From the NCBI GenBank assembly GCA_025617745.1, contig CM046870.1, positions 10,902,410 to 10,966,409 on the forward strand: a DNA stretch of 64,000 nucleotides, written 5' to 3'. The notes under the pieces are model-generated. The model was not told the DNA's origin and searched no databases. It saw only the letters and a program-made list of their open reading frames with translations. Positions 45,531 to 58,021 of the stretch are shown here, in pieces; positions within the stretch are counted from its first letter, which is position 1; every line of letters begins with the position of its first letter. The position numbers and the translations under genes were made by a program. The stretch comes from Heliocidaris erythrogramma (taxonomy: Eukaryota; Echinodermata; Echinoidea; Camarodonta; Echinometridae).

Positions 45531-48500
45531 ATGAACGAGGATGTGAAACTCACAGATCTGCCTGCACTGACCCACACCAAGCTACACATAGGACACAGCT
45601 TTGTGTGGACTCCCATTTTCCCCGAAAGCTCACAGGTATGCTCCTAGCTTCCATTCAAGATTCAATACCAATACTACAGTCACACTGCCAAACTGATTCC
45701 AAACTGACTCCAGACAGACCGATTTTCAGCCATTCATGGTATTAATGTAACAGGGTTCTGTCTATAATTGTCACTGCATGTACAAAAAATCTACATTTCA
45801 TACAGGGCTCCACTCAGCTTTACTTCCCTGTGGTCTAGTTTGACATTTTTTGTATGAAACCCCTACATAAATTGTACATTCTGGGGGTCCCAAGTTCAAA
45901 TTTTGGGCCTGGCAGATTGGCCCTGTGTTACAGTCGAGCCCTGTCTTAGACATGTACCTTACTATCATGGCTGTAAACTTGTAGTTTAATCCTCAGCTGT
46001 TTCTTTTCAATCAGGTTCCTAGAACTCGTAGCAAGCATGCGACCTGTCATCACAATGGCTCTGTCTACCTGTACGGTGGGATATGTGGTAACGTCTCTCT
46101 CAAGGATATGTGGAGATATGAACCCAGCACGAGTCTTTGGACCAAGCTAGAGTGCCGTGGGGACACCCCTCCCCTTCTGCAGGAACACACCATGGTTGGC
46201 TACAAGGTATTCATATTTCCTTCCTAAGCCCTTTTTATACACAGGACAAGGTTAACCGCCTCAAAAACCTCTATGGCCATACATGTATATAACATGCCAT
46301 ATAAAGTGTAGTGCGATTCACATTTATGCATCTTATGAACACACAGATAAGTCTGTATGTCTTGGGTCCTTTTTTGCGCATATCTAATTTTTTTCCCCCC
46401 AGCCATTCATTTTATGGGGTTGTATTTTTGCTGACACAGCTTATTGAGGCAGTTACTGTGTTATGTGTGAATGTGGTTATCAACCCATCAATGTCTCAAA
46501 AGTGTTGTGGTGTAGATGATAAGTCACTGTATTGTGGGTCATAAGGTACGGGATTCGAGTCCCTGTCGCCTACTAACATCCTTTGGCAAGGCGTCAATCT
46601 ACGTTTGACTCCTTCAACCCTGGTGTAGTAAATGGGTATCTGATAAGATTAATCCTTAAAGTGACAGTAAACTAAGCTCCTAAATAGCGCCATCTTTTAA
46701 CAGGATTTGAAAACTGTGCCTCTCATTTTCCCCATCATGCCCCATTCTACTTTGTAGAAGCTTAGAATGTACCTGCAGGCAATTTTCCACATTTGCCAAG
46801 TCAAAAATAATAGTTTGAAATTTGAAATGTGCCTATTATCCAAACAACTTGTTTTGTCAAAATTCAAAATTAAATTCAATTAATTTTCAAATTATAATCT
46901 TAATTTAGCAATCACTGTAAGATGGTGCTGTACAAGTTTTACCAGTTTAATGCCACTCTGTTGGCTGACAAATGTTATCAAGCTAAAGTGGGGGTAATAA
47001 TTCTCAAAGGCCTCTGGAAGTGCATTTAAACATTGAAAGTATTTGTATCATTTTCCTGGTCTTCTTGACCCTCCTTGTTATAGGAAGAGCCAAATCCGGT
47101 TCAGAATCGTAGTGTTATGCAGTTGTCTATGATTTTGAAGTCGATTTGGCTTACCCTGTCCAGAAGGCATGCACCACAATTTGAATTTTTAGTCTTCATA
47201 TGAGCCTGATCGGAGTGACGGATGGACATTTGACAAATCTTGAAAGTTGAAGGCCAGTAGAAAATAAGTATATGTATTTAATTGAAGAGAGCTGTTTTTT
47301 GTTTCACTGTGAAGGGCATCACTGAACGGTTGAAATTTGATAAGATTGTGTTGCCATGGTTGCCTACTAACATTATAAACCATAAAAGAGTCAATGTCAC
47401 AGATGGACACAAGCCGATCAGGCTCATATCATTATTCAGAACCTCAGGATGGATGAATGCATCTGTTGAAATTTCCATGTCTGATATCATTGTGATATCA
47501 TCTGATAACTCCTAATCTCATTCCTTTTCTGTTTGTAATTTATCTGATTGAGTTCACTTACTGTCAAACTTTCAGACTATATATAAACAGTTCATGCTCA
47601 CTTTATATGTTTCAGTTCCTGAAGATGATCTGAAATAAGAGGTCAAAAATTTGAAACTCATCATGACTCTGATCCGAATATTAATTGTAGCAATATATAT
47701 TGATATCATTGTGATGTCTTCAAAAATCAGATCTTAATTGAATCGGAAGTGTGTGAGAAGCTTTGATTTGAATCACCTTCATCTTCCTCTCCCGCAGGAA
47801 TCTATCTTCATCTTTGGAGGTCTATGTGGGTTTGACAATCCTGGAGAAACTTCACTCTGGATCCTCGACCTCACAAAGTTCACCTGGCAGAAGCAGGTCA
47901 TTGCTTCGGAGGTCATGACCCCTACCAGTCGCAGAGGTCACTCGGTGGTGTGTCACAATGGGGGAATGCACCTCTTTGGAGGTCATGTGGACCTCAAGGG
48001 ATCGTGTCATGAACTGTGGACATTGGATTTTGGTGAGTGGTGGTGTGATCTTAAGAATGCTTGCAGTTTTTATAAATTAGTGTTTAACCAGTTGAATGCC
48101 TCAGGCACACTTCCAAACTGATTCCACACCAATTTCAAACCGAACATTTTTTTGTCATTTGAGGTAATGTGTTATTTTCTTCGGTTTGGTATTGATGTCG
48201 TTGGTGTGACGATAAAATTTCTTGGCCCGAATTCATGAAAGTGGTTTATTTTATTTAACCCATGGTCCAAACCATGGTTTAAACCTCCACCGTAGACTAA
48301 CATCAAGCGCATTACTGTCCGCACATTGGATATGAGGACTTGCTCGTACTACGCTTATGAAGGTTTAAATCATGGGTTAAAATATACCTCTTTCTGAATT
48401 TGGGCCATTAAGTCAGTGATGACCAATTCAAAATGGCAATGGCCCTCCCACTTTTTTGCCCCCAATTTTTGGTAGGTTTTTATATGTATACATGTATGTA

Positions 48501-51500
48501 CAGTGTGTACAGATATGATTGGGCTTATATTATACTTGATCCTTGGTAGGTGGTCCTCAAAAAAAATATTCCTTGTGGAATTTTAATGTGAGGTGATGAC
48601 TGTCCTTCATGCCCCTCCCTCCCCCATTTCAAAATGACTCTATGACTGCCTAAACTACTTTTATAATATCCTCATGACTGTCCCTTCCCCCCTTTTCAAA
48701 ATAATTTTTCCGCTTGTTGACTCTCTCTCTCACAATAGAAACCTTATATTGGCATACCATGGTGTATAATAACCAGGACCCTAGCCCACCTCCCAGACAT
48801 GGTCATTCAGCCATCATCCACGACAACTCTATGTACATCTACGGAGGTAGCAACAATCTTAAACTCCTTCGAGACATGTGGAAGTGGGATTTTGGTGAGT
48901 TTTCAAGTGCTGGCCTTGTCAGCCTTTGAAGGGAAATCCAACCAAGAGCCTCGTTCACACATACATGTATGCAACTGTAAACCGCTGCTGTTTAGCAGAG
49001 GAGTTTCTTTAAAGATAAATTTGAGTTCTGGTCATGCGATAACATTGCGAAAGAAACGGTCTCAAATCAATTGGGGAAAGGTTGATTGTATAGCACATAA
49101 GAATTGGTGTGTGCTGTAATAATAATAATAATAATAATAAATAACATTTATATTGCGCTTAATACAAATGTTTCTAAGCACCGAAGTATTATTATCCCGG
49201 CTCTAGCTAGGCTACCGAATTCGTTTTGGAATTACCAAAACGAGAAGAAATTGACTCAATCCTGCTGAAAGTCACATGCACTGCACACAGAAATGGGTAG
49301 TTGGGACTACATACACATGTTCGGCCCAAACATTTCGGCTGTTTCTCGTCATATTTTGAATATGAGGGCATTTGAAGAGCAATCCTTTTCAGGAGACATT
49401 TCTACTACGATATTCTTAAAGTCTTAAAGATGAAACTCTTCAGAAATCATGGTCAGAACATCAAAATATTTTGCACATGGAAATCTATCTTTTGGTACAA
49501 GCTCAACTCTCTGAGACTATGCATGTAACATGTTTCATTAAAGGAGAATTAAGCCCTGATTACAAATTTACTTATATTGGAAGGTGTAATATATTCCTAC
49601 TTATTGGCCTGAATCATTTTCTAATAAGATATCAGAAAAGGGTATTTATATTCCAACACCCGGTATCGTCTCCTACTCATTTACATGGGGGCTGCCATTT
49701 TCTTGCTGATTTGGAGTTGTACATGAACCATTGAGAAATGTTCCAGTCAGGAAAATATTTTGAATCCAAATCCTAAATGGATTTTCTTCATTACCTAAAA
49801 TCCCATATGTGACGGAAAATATAAAGTGGGTGTTTACATGTATTATAAAAATTAAATCGTTATAATGATACTTTTAAATTGTCTGGTTTTGCTTAACAAA
49901 AATCTATTTTCTTGGGTTTGCCAAACAGAGCAGAACATAATATATGCAGCATGCATTCGGACTTTTCAAGTCCATTATCCGAAAGCAGGTGAATGCATAG
50001 TTTGCCGCTATAGATGCTCAGGGAAGAAGCATCCATAAAATTTGAATTAATTTGCTCCGTCCCATACGTCCAGTATCGAGAAACTAGATTTCTATTAAGC
50101 GAATATCGATTTTCAACAGAAATATATAAGGAAATCTTCAGTTTAAAAATAAATTGACAAATCTATTCTATATTTTTAATCTCAAATGGGTTTTTAATTT
50201 TTAAAAAGGCAATTGAGCATTTGGATTAAGAAAATCTTCTTGTACACATAAACAAAATGGCAGCCCCCATGTGCTGCTAGCAGACGATACATATTGCTAG
50301 CAGTTGGTAAATTTTGCTCAGAAAAAATTGATTCGTATCAATCTCGTATATTTTGACGCGAAGCCATATATAGTCTAACAAGTAGGAATAAATAACACCT
50401 TTGAACACTATCGTCTTTATTTTTGAGCGTAATTCTCCTTTAATGTTCATTATTTACTTGATGATCCCAGTGATTTTCATGTTTGTTAAAATTGGTGTAT
50501 TGTCATAAAAATCATTAAACATGCTGCTACATGTATAAGTTGACATTGTTCAATTTTACAAGGTAAATTTAGATTGCATAAACGCATGTAGATATACATA
50601 CATAATAACATATATGGCTCAGAACAATGAATTCAAGCAAGCAGGGCTTAACAGAGTACATGTACAGTTCTATTCAGTACAAATACCTGTAATTCTGTAA
50701 TAAATTTTTTATAAAAGAAAATGAATCGTTTTCACGTCAACATGAGTTTTGTTTGTTCGTTCAGCAACATGTATCTGAATCATTGTACTTTTTGGCAGGA
50801 TGAGCCATAAATCAATGAACTAAATCTCTTTATTCAAACCTGGTCTGAAATTACCATAAAGGGAGTGCACAGTCGACTAAAGTCTGTTATTGGCAGAGAA
50901 AGACTATCTTTGCTTTCATAGAATTTATCCTTAAAAAATACATTATGATATAGCCAGTGTGTAAAAATGATGTTTATATGTATACATACTTGTATATTAT
51001 GGAAATTAACTTGGATTCATGACCCTAATAATGATTTTGAGTCCACAGTGGACTATGGTCCGTTACTGGAAGAGAAAGGCTACCTTTTATAATAGAGTTA
51101 ATCCTCAAAATTGCATGGTATTCAGGCTGTAAAAAAATTCCTACATGCACACATGTAGAAACTAGAAAGGAAATGTCACTTTTTAATGCGTAAAATTCAT
51201 AACCTTAATGACTTTGAAATGCTTTGAACACAGGGAGTGCACAGTGGACCAAGGTCCGTTTTTGGCAGGGCCCTCCAGCCCTCCATGGTCACTCTGCCCT
51301 CTCACTAGGGGACTCTATGATGATCTACGGTGGGGAAGATACAGATGGGGCCTTCAGAAGTGATCTCTGGATCTTCAGTTACAGTAAGTGTGACTACACC
51401 AGGTCCCAGTTTTGTAAAACTTGCTGTCAATATCAATTGCAACAGATCTATGACAAATTTGCTCTCAGCCAATCAAATACTATGATTTCAGTAGCTTATA

Positions 51501-53639
51501 ACAGTTATTGATGTGCTAATATGTTTTTTTCTGATAGGCTCTGAGAGTTGGACCAAGGTGCCTTACAAGGGTAACATCACCCCCTCTCCCACCATTCACC
51601 AAACCCTGGAGATAGACATCCCGCAGGCTGCCTCCCTCTTCCCACCGCAGGATGAAGAACGTTCCCTCTCTGCCCCCTTCCTCCAGCGTCCCAGCATGTC
51701 TTCTCTCCATGTCAGACCCCATCCACGGCCCCATTCCTCCCCTCCTTACTCCATTGAGATCAAGAACAAGGGTAGCATGAAGGAGAGGGCCTTTAGGAAC
51801 AAAGTCCACCCCAGGAGTGGACAGACGACGCCCCTTGATGATGGTAACTGTGGTGATACGGTGATGTTGGGCAGGGATGTGGATGGAGATGCTGCAGGTG
51901 ACAATGGTACTGAGGATGACATTGATGGCGAGGAAGATGTATACGACTCAAGGATTTTTATTCGCATTCATGAGCTGACAAACTGTAGCAAGGAGAACTT
52001 ACTGGAGGACGAAGCGAGTCTGAAATCAGATTCAAGCATCAAGACCTTCAGGAAAATGAAAGTGAGACCTGAACTGACTGAGCCTCAGAGCCCATCAGAT
52101 GAAGAAAAAACTCTAACATCTGCTTACGGAGATGTTCTGCTGACAGATCTTGATAGGTTAAACCACAATAAAATGATTGCCTCTAGAGACCTAATGATCC
52201 CTAGCATACCTCGGGTTAGCATAGAGGACTACAAGCAACCTAAAACCACTCAGACTTTGGGAAGTAGGTCACATGGATATGGAGATCGAATTTCCATTGG
52301 GAATGCTCTGTGCAATAATCTTGGGAATTTCAACAAAAGACCACAAATTATACAAGTGCTACCAAAATCCAAATCTGATGAAATTCCACTTTTAAGCAGT
52401 TCTGTTGATGACATGAATTTGAAGAATAAGTCGCTGTCTTGCGAGCAATTTGCCTTTGTGAACGATGGTTTTACAGTCATGGATGACGCTTTGAAGGCTC
52501 CATCCCGTCCACGATCAAACAGTTTAAAAACAACAACAGAGCAGAAGTTGGCCGTCCACAACTTGTTTGATGAGCGTCATCTTTCTCTCAACGATTTGCC
52601 AAACACGGCGACGCTGATTATGCAGAAGCATGACAGAACTTCCTTAATCCACCGGTACCGACAGGAACCCACTAAACCTGGAGGGAAGCGCCCGGTTCTA
52701 AAGAAGCGATCTCAAACTGATCATGCCCTCTATGGCAAGGCAATGCAGTATAATAATGGAGAAGTTTCCAGTGGCAAGGGACAACACCATTTACCGGTCC
52801 CTGTACACATCTATGTGTTTGGTGGCCAGGAACCCAATGTGAGCAGCTTACACAAGTACCAGTCACGTCTGCCAGTGTTTAGGTGTACAATTTTACCTGG
52901 TGAGTCATGTTCTAGGCTGAATCACATTACTTTTCTAAAACGGTGAAGTACATGTAGGTTAAAATATTACTATTGAATGAAATGGCATAGAAAAAACAAC
53001 TCTTGTTCAAAACATTTCTTTCCAAATGAGACTTCTTAGTGGTAACATGGACACTGAAACCCTTGTGGTCGTGGGCAAAACAGACCTGGGCCCCTTTTCA
53101 TAAAACTTGTTGTCAGTAACCACTGCTACATGTACATTTCTAGGAAAAATTTGGTCTTAGCCAATCAGATGCAAGGATTTCAGTAGCTCATAAGTTATTG
53201 CAACCTGTTATTGATAACAAGTTTTATGAAACAGGGCCCTGCTAGTAGAAAACAATGATTTACAAAAAACACGAGGCATATTTCAGGGTTTGATACACTC
53301 AAGACCTAGAGCGGCAGGCAGAATCCTAAGTGATGGGTGGCGCCCGGCACATCTAAAACCTTGGTCATATGCACAAATGCCTTATTCATGCATGTATTAA
53401 ATAATTAAAGAACTACCCAACACTCATTTAAAAACATTTAAAAAGTCTCTAATTTCATGTGTATTAGTCATTGTTTGTACTCATTTTTATTTGTACCATA
53501 TCCTATTTCATGTTTTTCAGTTAAATTCAGCTTGTATTTCTTGAAAAGGTGCTTTATAAACCAAGTGTATTAATATCATTATTATAATCTTTCCATAGGG
53601 AAGCTGTCTGCTAGTCAAATCCAGGCACTACTTCACTGA
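45531..53639 (+). CDS. Kelch-repeat (beta-propeller) protein, seven coding exons, 746 aa
   Basis: Coding exons 45531-45635, 46015-46206, 47798-48032, 48739-48894, 51234-51383, 51538-52899 and 53599-53639 total 2241 bases. All have GT-AG borders and every junction is in phase. The start MNEDVKLTDLP follows an in-frame stop at 45510. Residues about 36-290 hold five kelch blades, marked by SVYLYGG, IFIFGG, MHLFGG, MYIYGG and MMIYGG with RxGHS-type and W-T/K blade ends. Residues about 300-690 are Ser/Pro- and charge-rich and probably disordered, with an acidic patch near 390-415. IYVFGGQEPN at about 704-713 looks like a sixth blade strand; the protein ends KLSASQIQALLH. Kelch propellers are protein-interaction scaffolds. 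No BTB, BACK or F-box is present and I do not recognise a named orthologue. A leader exon with acceptor at 45492 is likely. Confidence 0.92.
46505..46665 (+). mobile_element. tRNA-derived SINE in kelch intron 2
   Basis: A tRNA-like head (GTGGTGTAGATGATAAGTCA, then GGGATTCGAGTCCCTGTCGC) runs into TTGGCAAGGCGTCAATCTAC and GTAAATGGGTATCTG. Those are body phrases shared with the SINEs at 53860 and 56960 in the opposite orientation. Confidence 0.7.
47202..47432. mobile_element. GAGCCTGATC MITE, copy 2, in kelch intron 2
   Basis: ATGAGCCTGATCGGAGTGAC to the inverse CCGATCAGGCTCATAT. Same family as 43112-43275. An internal open frame on either strand is a shadow. Confidence 0.75.
48223..48407. mobile_element. 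185-bp MITE in kelch intron 3
   Basis: Ends TGGCCCGAATTCATGAAAGT and, inverted, TGGCCCAAATTCAGAAAGAG. Internal AACCATGGTTTAAACCTCC and GGTTTAAATCATGGGTTAAA pair. Confidence 0.75.
49117..49215 (-). mobile_element. SINE tail fragment in kelch intron 4
   Basis: (AATAAT)n followed by TATATTGCGCTTAATACAAA and ATTATCCCGGCTCTAGC matches the 3' part of the SINE at 53860. Confidence 0.7.
49255..49460 (+). repeat. Dispersed repeat, third copy, in kelch intron 4
   Basis: CTGCACACAGAAATGGGTAG and TTCGGCTGTTTCTCGTCATA match 36135-36370 and, inverted, 39185-39400. Confidence 0.7.
49542..50439. mobile_element. TTAA-flanked foldback element in kelch intron 4
   Basis: AGGAGAATTAAGCCCTGATT to the inverse TAATTCTCCT, with TTAA on both sides (49538-49541 and 50440-50443). 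Matching inner blocks include ATGGGGGCTGCCATTTT / AAAATGGCAGCCCCCAT. A TTAA target suggests piggyBac or Kolobok. Non-autonomous. Confidence 0.8.
51398..51512. mobile_element. MITE filling kelch intron 5
   Basis: The 154-base intron 51384-51537 is mostly GTCCCAGTTTTGTAAAACTT, then TCTCAGCCAATCAAATACTA and ATTTCAGTAGCTTATAACAG. These phrases match the MITEs at 53090-53248 and 62165-62335. The right end is decayed. Confidence 0.65.
53090..53248. mobile_element. TTTCATAAAACTTGTT MITE in the last kelch intron
   Basis: GGGCCCCTTTTCATAAAACT to the inverse AGTTTTATGAAACAGGGCCC. Internal TTAGCCAATCAGATGCAAGG is shared with the other copies. Confidence 0.85.
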
Positions 53640-53859
53640 CAAATGGAGAACTGACAAATCCCAAGGTCTCTGCTTTGATATCCTGTATCCTTGCATCTAA
53701 ATATCAAAGAAACAGCTGGTGTAACGAGACTAGAAGCAAGTGTCATCACAGCATATTGGCCTGTCCCATCAGTGATTAATGAATGACACAGAGATGAATA
53801 GAGAGCCCCATAGTGTCACCTTAGCATTGTATCTTAAGCAGCTTGGCATGTCGGATCAA

Positions 53860-54151
53860 GATAATAATAATAATATGTCCATTTATATAGCGCAGCTACT
53901 ATACAAATATACTCTACTGCGCTTAATACAAAGTATTACATTATTACCCCGGCTTTAGCCGAGCTGCCATGATAGGCGCTAAGGCATTCAAGGAATTTCT
54001 TCCTACCGGGTACCCGTTACTTCACCTGGGTGGAGAGTGGCAAATGTAGATGAATGTCTTGCCAAAGGACAATAGCGCTGCGGCGGGATTCAAACCGTGA
54101 ACCATGTGATCCACAGTCCGGTGACGTATCCACTAGACCACGACACCTCTA
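53860..54151 (-). mobile_element. tRNA-derived SINE, copy 1
   Basis: On the minus strand a tRNA-like head (GTGGTCTAGTGGATACGTCA, then GGTTTGAATCC) leads a body with GGTACCCGGTAGGAAGAAAT and GCTCGGCTAAAGCCGGGG. It ends in GCGCTATATAAATGG and an (ATT)n tail. Full-length by layout. Confidence 0.88.
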
Positions 54152-54344
54152 GAGTGGATAGCGAGACAGTGTTTTATCTGTGAGTTGATATTCTGAGATA
54201 TCTTCGGGAGTTGTACAACACATGCTCCAGTGGCAGTTGCTCCGCAGTAATTCAGGACACTAAACGAATTCCAACTTCAACACTGGACCTAGCACTGTAG
54301 CTAGCCCTAACCCCAACACAAAACCTGAACTAAAACCCAATCAT

Positions 54345-54420
54345 AATCCTACCCTATCTCTATAGCTTTGACGAAAGAAAGTCCTAACCCTATCTCTATA
54401 GCTTTGACGAAAGAAAGTCT
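54345..54420. repeat. 32-bp direct duplication
   Basis: CCTATCTCTATAGCTTTGAC plus GAAAGAAAGTC occurs twice in succession. Confidence 0.85.
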
Positions 54421-55240
54421 GGAGCAATTGTCGCCGGGGCACCTGTATGCAAGAGTACATTCTGCATTCTTTATATTGTCTGTTGAGAGCCTGAAGGGTG
54501 TTAACTCTATGTAGAGTGCTATTTCTCAATCTTGTGCCTCTCAGCTGATGGTATAATTAGTAACGGGTTTTATAAATTTGTAGCACTTTATACTAAACCA
54601 TAGTGTTCAGGCTTGCATTAGATGTGTGCACCGTCTCCACTCAAGGGGAATTACTCTGTCATGAGGTTCAACGTCAATGCATGAGAAGTAATTTGAAATC
54701 ATTATCGGGATACAAATATGACTTATTAATCATTATCAAGGCAGAGACCTATTAAATTTAAATTCTCCATGCTCACTTCTTGATCTGAACCTCTGTAATG
54801 CCTACTTTTATCAGTGTATTGTGCCAATGTAACTTCAATAGAATATACATACTATTACATGTATGTAGAAAGCTTTGATTTTATATTGTACAAGTGTGCC
54901 ATTGCAAAAGCTACTTAATTTTTTGTTCTCTTTCTCTCTTGTTTCCTATTTCTATCGCTCTCTTACACTTTCTTTTCTCATTTCTATGACTCCTATCTTC
55001 GGTTTTCCAGCTTTAAAGTTTACCAATCACGTCAAAAATAATTTGTGTAGAGCTAGAGTGCATAAAGTTAACCTATAAACACTTCACCTGACCTCCTATG
55101 GGTTAATGATTAAGAAGCATGGAGAGAATAAAAGAAAACCTAAAATGTCCTCGCGTGGAACCTAACTTTGAGTTCAGTTCTTGAGTAGTCTACGCACAAG
55201 TCACTATAATGTTTATTTAAAGTGTATTTGAACGTACAAT
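54421..55240. other. No gene seen; possible kelch 3' flank
   Basis: Anonymous AT-rich DNA. GAGAATAAAAG near 55125 contains an AATAAA signal that could serve the kelch transcript, though it is 1.5 kb past the stop. Confidence 0.25.
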
Positions 55241-55247
55241 AATTCTT

Positions 55248-56945
55248 TATACAATTAACAACCAAAATATTCATACCCCTTGGAAAATTCTAGTTTTTTG
55301 CATTTTTCCTAAAAATGAATGGTTAACTGAATTTAATTACACATCACTTGAATACATTTAGTTATCATCTGCAAATGAATGCTGTTTCTGGTTTCACCTC
55401 ATTTGCATAACAATAGAAAAGGTGAATTATCCAAACTGGGTGATGTTCAAAATTATTCATACCCTTGGTGATCTATTGACTTTGTCAATCAGTATGAATC
55501 CAGTCCTTGTGATTAATGCTCGTAACACTTTTTTTCACACTGTCACAATGCTTCTGGAGGTCTCTACTGAGATATCAGGCCAATACCTGGTCTCCAAAGG
55601 CCCAATCTCCTTGAGGATGTTGTCCACACATGCCATCACCTGGTCTTCAGGGGATTTGGTGGATTTAAAGCAGATTTTGTGTTTGCAGGTGGTGTAGTTT
55701 TAGACGTCATGAGGATAGAACTATGATATTGATATTTCGTTAATATTCCTTACATTTTAATGACAATTCTGTATGTCTAAGTTGAAACAAAGCACTCTTC
55801 CTGGAGGGACTTCCCTAGAGGCCTTCACTGTTGCGCTGTCAAGGGAAGGTATTTCCTGATACTTTTGTTCCATTATTATTAAGAATGTTTAGGGAGGCCA
55901 TGGTAGTTGTCTAAAGGTTGGATGGTGCCAATTTTATCAGTTTATTCAGTTACACTGATTGACACATTTTTGATATGGACACCTGCAAGTGGGTACTCTA
56001 GTGAAGCTTAAAATACTGATCTTTATGTTCCAGTGCACTGTCAAAGTGGTAGCATTTTGTGCACTGCAGCTGGTAACATGGAGGGCATATGGTATAAATT
56101 TGGTTTACATTCATTTTGATATCAAGGATTGTAGCTTTCATACCAAAGATACAAAGAATATACCATATGAAGAATGATATACAGTAACAGTCAATGTGGG
56201 ATGTGTATGGTACTCAAAGGTTACATACTGTTATTCATGGTGACCTGACGTTAGAGTCATGCAATGACTTTAATATCACCAACATGGCCTTCCTGAGCAC
56301 TCTGATTAGGAATGGGGCCAATGAATAAAGGTGAACCCTCCCACAGGCAGTGCAAAAGGGAAGGGCTCTTCAGGAATGGTGCTTTGCTTCATAAGTAGAT
56401 ACAGAATTTTCATTAAAATGCATGGAATAAATGACCGAAAATTTCAATATCATAGTCCTTTCATCATGAAGTCGATAACTGCATCACCTGTAGGACACGA
56501 AATCTGATGAACTCCCTGAAGGTCAGGTGAAGGCATGTGTGGACAACATCCTCAAGGAGATTGAGCCATTTGAGAACAGGTACTGGCCTGATATCCCAGC
56601 AGAGACCCCTCCCCGGAAGCCTAGTGACGGTGTATTAAAATAAAGTGAATTACAAGCATTAATCACAAGGATCGGATTCATACTGATTGACAAAGTCAAT
56701 AAATCACCAAGGGTATGAATAATTTTGAACATCGCCCAGTTTGGATAACTCACCTTTTCTATTGTTATGCAAATGAGGTGAAACCGGAAACGGCATTCAT
56801 TTGCAGATGATAACTAAATGTATTCAAGTGAAGTGCAAGTAACTTCATTTAACCATTCATTTTTAGGAAAAATGCAAAAAACTAGAATTTTCCAAGGGGT
56901 ATGAATAATTTTGTTGTTAACTGTATAATTAACAGTTCATATTTT
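55248..56945. mobile_element. Tc1-like inverted pair
   Basis: Outer ends carry AATTAACAACCAAAATATTC and, inverted, AGTTAACAACAAAATTATTC, followed by ATACCCCTTGGAAAATTCTA on both arms. Arms of roughly 500 bases face each other. The right arm on the + strand reads VKACVDNILKEIEPFENRYW then PDIPAETPPRKPSDGVLK and a stop. The left arm on the minus strand is a diverged copy of the same coding end. Ends resemble Tc1-type elements. The transposase core is missing. Confidence 0.6.
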
Positions 56946-56959
56946 GAATATAATACCTG

Positions 56960-57236
56960 TTCTTGTATAGCGCATATCACATTATAATATAACGTCCCTA
57001 TGCGCTTCCAGAGGGTCTTGGATATTATTACCCCGGCTTTAGCCAAGCTGCCATGTAGGCGCTAAGGCATTCAAGGAATTTCTTCCTACCGGGTACCCAT
57101 TTACTTCACCTGGGTGGAGAGTGGCAAATGTAGATTAATGTCTTGCCAAAGGACTTTAGAACAGCGGCGGGATTCGAACCGCGAACCATGTTATTCACAG
57201 TCTGGTGACATATCCACTAGACCACGGCACCTCTAA
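56960..57236 (-). mobile_element. tRNA-derived SINE, copy 2
   Basis: Same family as 53860-54151: head GTGGTCTAGTGGATATGTCA with GGTTCGAATCCCGCC and body GGTACCCGGTAGGAAGAAAT. The tail is diverged and lacks a clean simple repeat. Confidence 0.88.
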
Positions 57237-57852
57237 TATAGTGAGTATAATATACATGTAGTGACATTAATTCCCTAACATACAGATCAAAATATTTTTT
57301 GTTGATTGGTACCGTTTAATTTGTTTTCTCTTACTACATGTATCTTCATTCCTCTCTCCTCCACACAGATTTCTCTGTCTTACTATTTCTGTTTCAATAG
57401 TAATTACTATCTCTCAATTTGTATGTGCTGTGCCATAATTAAACATGTTACTTTCACCTTGAAAATGTATAGTGGTCAACTTGTCAAAATACATGTGATT
57501 ATAAAGTGAACAAGAAAAAGTGACCACTTGCTGAATCTTATTTTGAGTTTTCAGCGTATATTGATGGTATTATTTTTTTTTCAGTACTTTCCTGAAAGCT
57601 TATCATATAATGGTCATATAATATATTGCTTGACGATAAACTTTACTGTGATAGTACATGTAATTACCATGTCCTTTCTTGTTTCACAGGAAGAAAAATG
57701 TAGCCACTCTGAGTGCGAACAGAATGTTATAACATTCAAATAAGCCAGTTTGTAATTAGTTCATGGTACAAATGACACTGAAATGACCCCAAATTGTCCG
57801 CGCATGCGCATCTCTTTTGGTGGACACGCTACTTGTTTAACATACATCTGGG
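57237..57852. other. No gene seen
   Basis: AT-rich DNA with C/T-rich patches. Open frames lack recognised motifs. Confidence 0.35.
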
Positions 57853-58021
57853 GGGTGTTTCATAAAGCTGTTCGTAAAGTTACGAATGACTTTACGAACG
57901 ACTGGAACATGTTCTTGGGTGCTATACTAATCAGATTCTCAATCATTTAGCACAAGAACTGATCACCAGTTGTGCGTAAAGTCGTGCGTAACTTACGAAC
58001 AGCTTTATGAAATGCCCCCCT
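57850..58021. mobile_element. GGGGGGTGTTTCATAAAGCTG MITE
   Basis: GGGGGGTGTTTCATAAAGCT to the inverse AGCTTTATGAAATGCCCCCC, with CGTAAAGTTACGAATGACTT words repeated internally in both orientations. Confidence 0.85.

Noticed and set aside
51516-51967. Minus-strand frames opposite the large kelch exon
   Set aside because: Shadows of the well-supported plus-strand exon.
45531-53639. Naming the kelch gene as LZTR1, KLHDC or FBXO42
   Set aside because: It shares only general kelch features; BTB/BACK or F-box domains are absent and the C-terminus is not recognised.
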